A stretch of DNA of 5,538 nucleotides. Origin: Acidobacteriota bacterium. Lineage in GTDB: Bacteria > Acidobacteriota > Polarisedimenticolia > Polarisedimenticolales > Polarisedimenticolaceae. The stretch spans positions 718 through 6,255 of the forward strand of contig WVWW01000257.1 in the NCBI GenBank assembly GCA_011773795.1. Reading direction: 5' to 3'. Positions 5,013-5,538 of this stretch are shown piece after piece. Numbering within the stretch: the first letter of the stretch is position 1; each line of letters begins with the position of its first letter. The notes beneath the pieces were generated by a model. The model was not told where the DNA came from. It saw only the letters and a program-made list of their open reading frames with translations, and ran no database searches. The translations under genes and the position numbers were made by a program.

Positions 5013-5489
5013 CTAAGAAACCGTTTCAGCCCGGGTTGTCCTCCGCTGCTCGAAGAATCCGCGGAGCAACGCGGAAGATTCGGCCGCGAGCACGCCGCCC
5101 AGCCAGTCGAGGCGATGGTTGAACATCGCGCCGGAACCGCGCAACCGCTCCAGCTCGGCGACCGCGCCGACCTTCGGGTCCGGGGCGCCGAAGACGAGCC
5201 GGCCGACGCGCGCGTGCAGCGCGGCGCCGAGACACATGATGCAGGGTTCCACCGTCGTATACAAAGTGGCCCCGCCTAGCCTGTAGTTGGAAAGTTTTCG
5301 CGAGGCCTCCCGCAACGCGGCGATCTCGGCGTGCGCGGTCGGGTCGCAACTTCCGATCGGATGATTGAAACCGCGACCGGCAACTTCGCCGTCGACGACG
5401 ACGAGCGCCCCGACGGGCACTTCACCGAGGGTCCCGGCCCGGCCCGCGAGGTCGAGTGCCAAACGCATCCATCGCTCGTCCGCGTTCAA
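5013..5489 (-). CDS. tadA: tRNA-specific adenosine deaminase TadA
   Basis: TadA converts adenosine 34 of tRNA-Arg(ACG) to inosine, allowing one tRNA to read CGU, CGC and CGA. The 158 residues hold the zinc deaminase signature: HAE (53-55), with Glu55 as the proton shuttle, and PCIMC (82-86), with Cys83 and Cys86 as zinc ligands. GEVPVGALVV (22-31), NYRL (68-71) and the C-terminal FFEQRR are also family-typical. I take the TTG at 5487-5489 because it retains DERWMRLAL, which aligns with the start of E. coli TadA (EYWMRHAL). An ATG seven codons later (5466-5468) would give 151 residues and remains possible. A GGAAAG ribosome site lies 12 bases before the TTG, rather far. The frame stays open to the window edge without another good start. 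Confidence 0.95.
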   Translation of the reverse strand: MNADERWMRLALDLAGRAGTLGEVPVGALVVVDGEVAGRGFNHPIGSCDPTAHAEIAALREASRKLSNYRLGGATLYTTVEPCIMCLGAALHARVGRLVFGAPDPKVGAVAELERLRGSGAMFNHRLDWLGGVLAAESSALLRGFFEQRRTTRAETVS

Positions 5490-5504
5490 TTCAATCGTCC
5501 GCTT

Positions 5505-5520
5505 TCCGGCAGTGGCCGGA
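5505..5520. other. Inverted repeat upstream of tadA
   Basis: TCCGGC and GCCGGA flank a four-base loop just upstream of tadA, a perfect six-base-pair dyad. A smaller dyad (GGTC-G-GACC) follows at 5527-5535. No T-run follows on either strand. This could be the end of an upstream transcript's terminator, a leader stem of tadA or chance in GC-rich sequence. No promoter boxes are recognisable in the 49 bases available before the edge. Confidence 0.3.
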
Positions 5521-5538
5521 CAGGATGGTCGGACCGGA

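Noticed and set aside
4659..5279. Plus-strand open frame containing AERVGFEPT and GFEPT repeats, plus the neighbouring frame with GGIRTHVP
   Set aside because: These are antisense translations of the two serine tRNAs; the VGFEPT and GGIRTHVP strings come from the conserved T-arm and acceptor stem and are well-known spurious annotations. The rest is antisense to tadA.
1..5538. Search for a mobile element, CRISPR array, toxin-antitoxin pair or phage remnant
   Set aside because: No direct-repeat arrays, transposase motifs or tRNA-adjacent integrase were seen. The two tRNA genes could be integration sites in principle, but both are followed by ordinary short spacers with no duplicated tRNA 3' end.

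Overview
This is a GC-rich bacterial chromosome segment in which every supported gene lies on the minus strand. Read in the direction of transcription (high to low coordinates) the order is tadA, tRNA-Ser(CGA), tRNA-Ser(GGA), ffs (SRP RNA), dnaX, ebfC/ybaB, recR, mglB, mglA, rplU (L21) and the start of rpmA (L27). All are core or near-core functions. I see no phage, insertion sequence, CRISPR array or cargo island, and no stretch over 300 bases lacks a gene.

Organism: third codon positions are mostly G or C. The SRP RNA is the short, roughly 100-nt type, and L27 begins directly at MAHKKAGG without the N-terminal extension found in Firmicutes. MglA and MglB closely resemble my recollection of the Myxococcus xanthus pair. 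This suggests a GC-rich lineage that carries MglAB, such as Myxococcota or other former Deltaproteobacteria, Acidobacteriota, Gemmatimonadota or a related uncultured phylum. The exact phylum cannot be decided from the sequence.

Layout: (1) The tadA, tRNA-Ser, tRNA-Ser and ffs block serves translation and protein targeting. TadA makes inosine at the wobble position of tRNA-Arg, two serine tRNAs read UCG and UCY, and SRP RNA targets membrane proteins. (2) dnaX, ebfC and recR overlap by four bases at each junction and form a replication and recombination-repair operon. dnaX contains a run of ten A's on its coding strand, with stop codons soon after in both alternative frames, the arrangement expected of a slippage site that makes the short gamma clamp-loader subunit as well as full-length tau. 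(3) mglB and mglA follow a 121-bp gap with a plausible promoter. They encode a Roadblock GTPase-activating protein and its Ras-like GTPase, which control cell polarity. (4) rplU and rpmA encode ribosomal proteins behind a promoter with perfect TTGACA and TATAAT boxes.

The tadA, SRP RNA, dnaX, ebfC, recR order is the same as I recall for distant bacteria such as Bacillus subtilis. The points most worth a second look are the dnaX slippage site, the placement of mglBA between recR and rplU, and a strand-biased hairpin after tRNA-Ser(GGA). I did not find a new biological system here.
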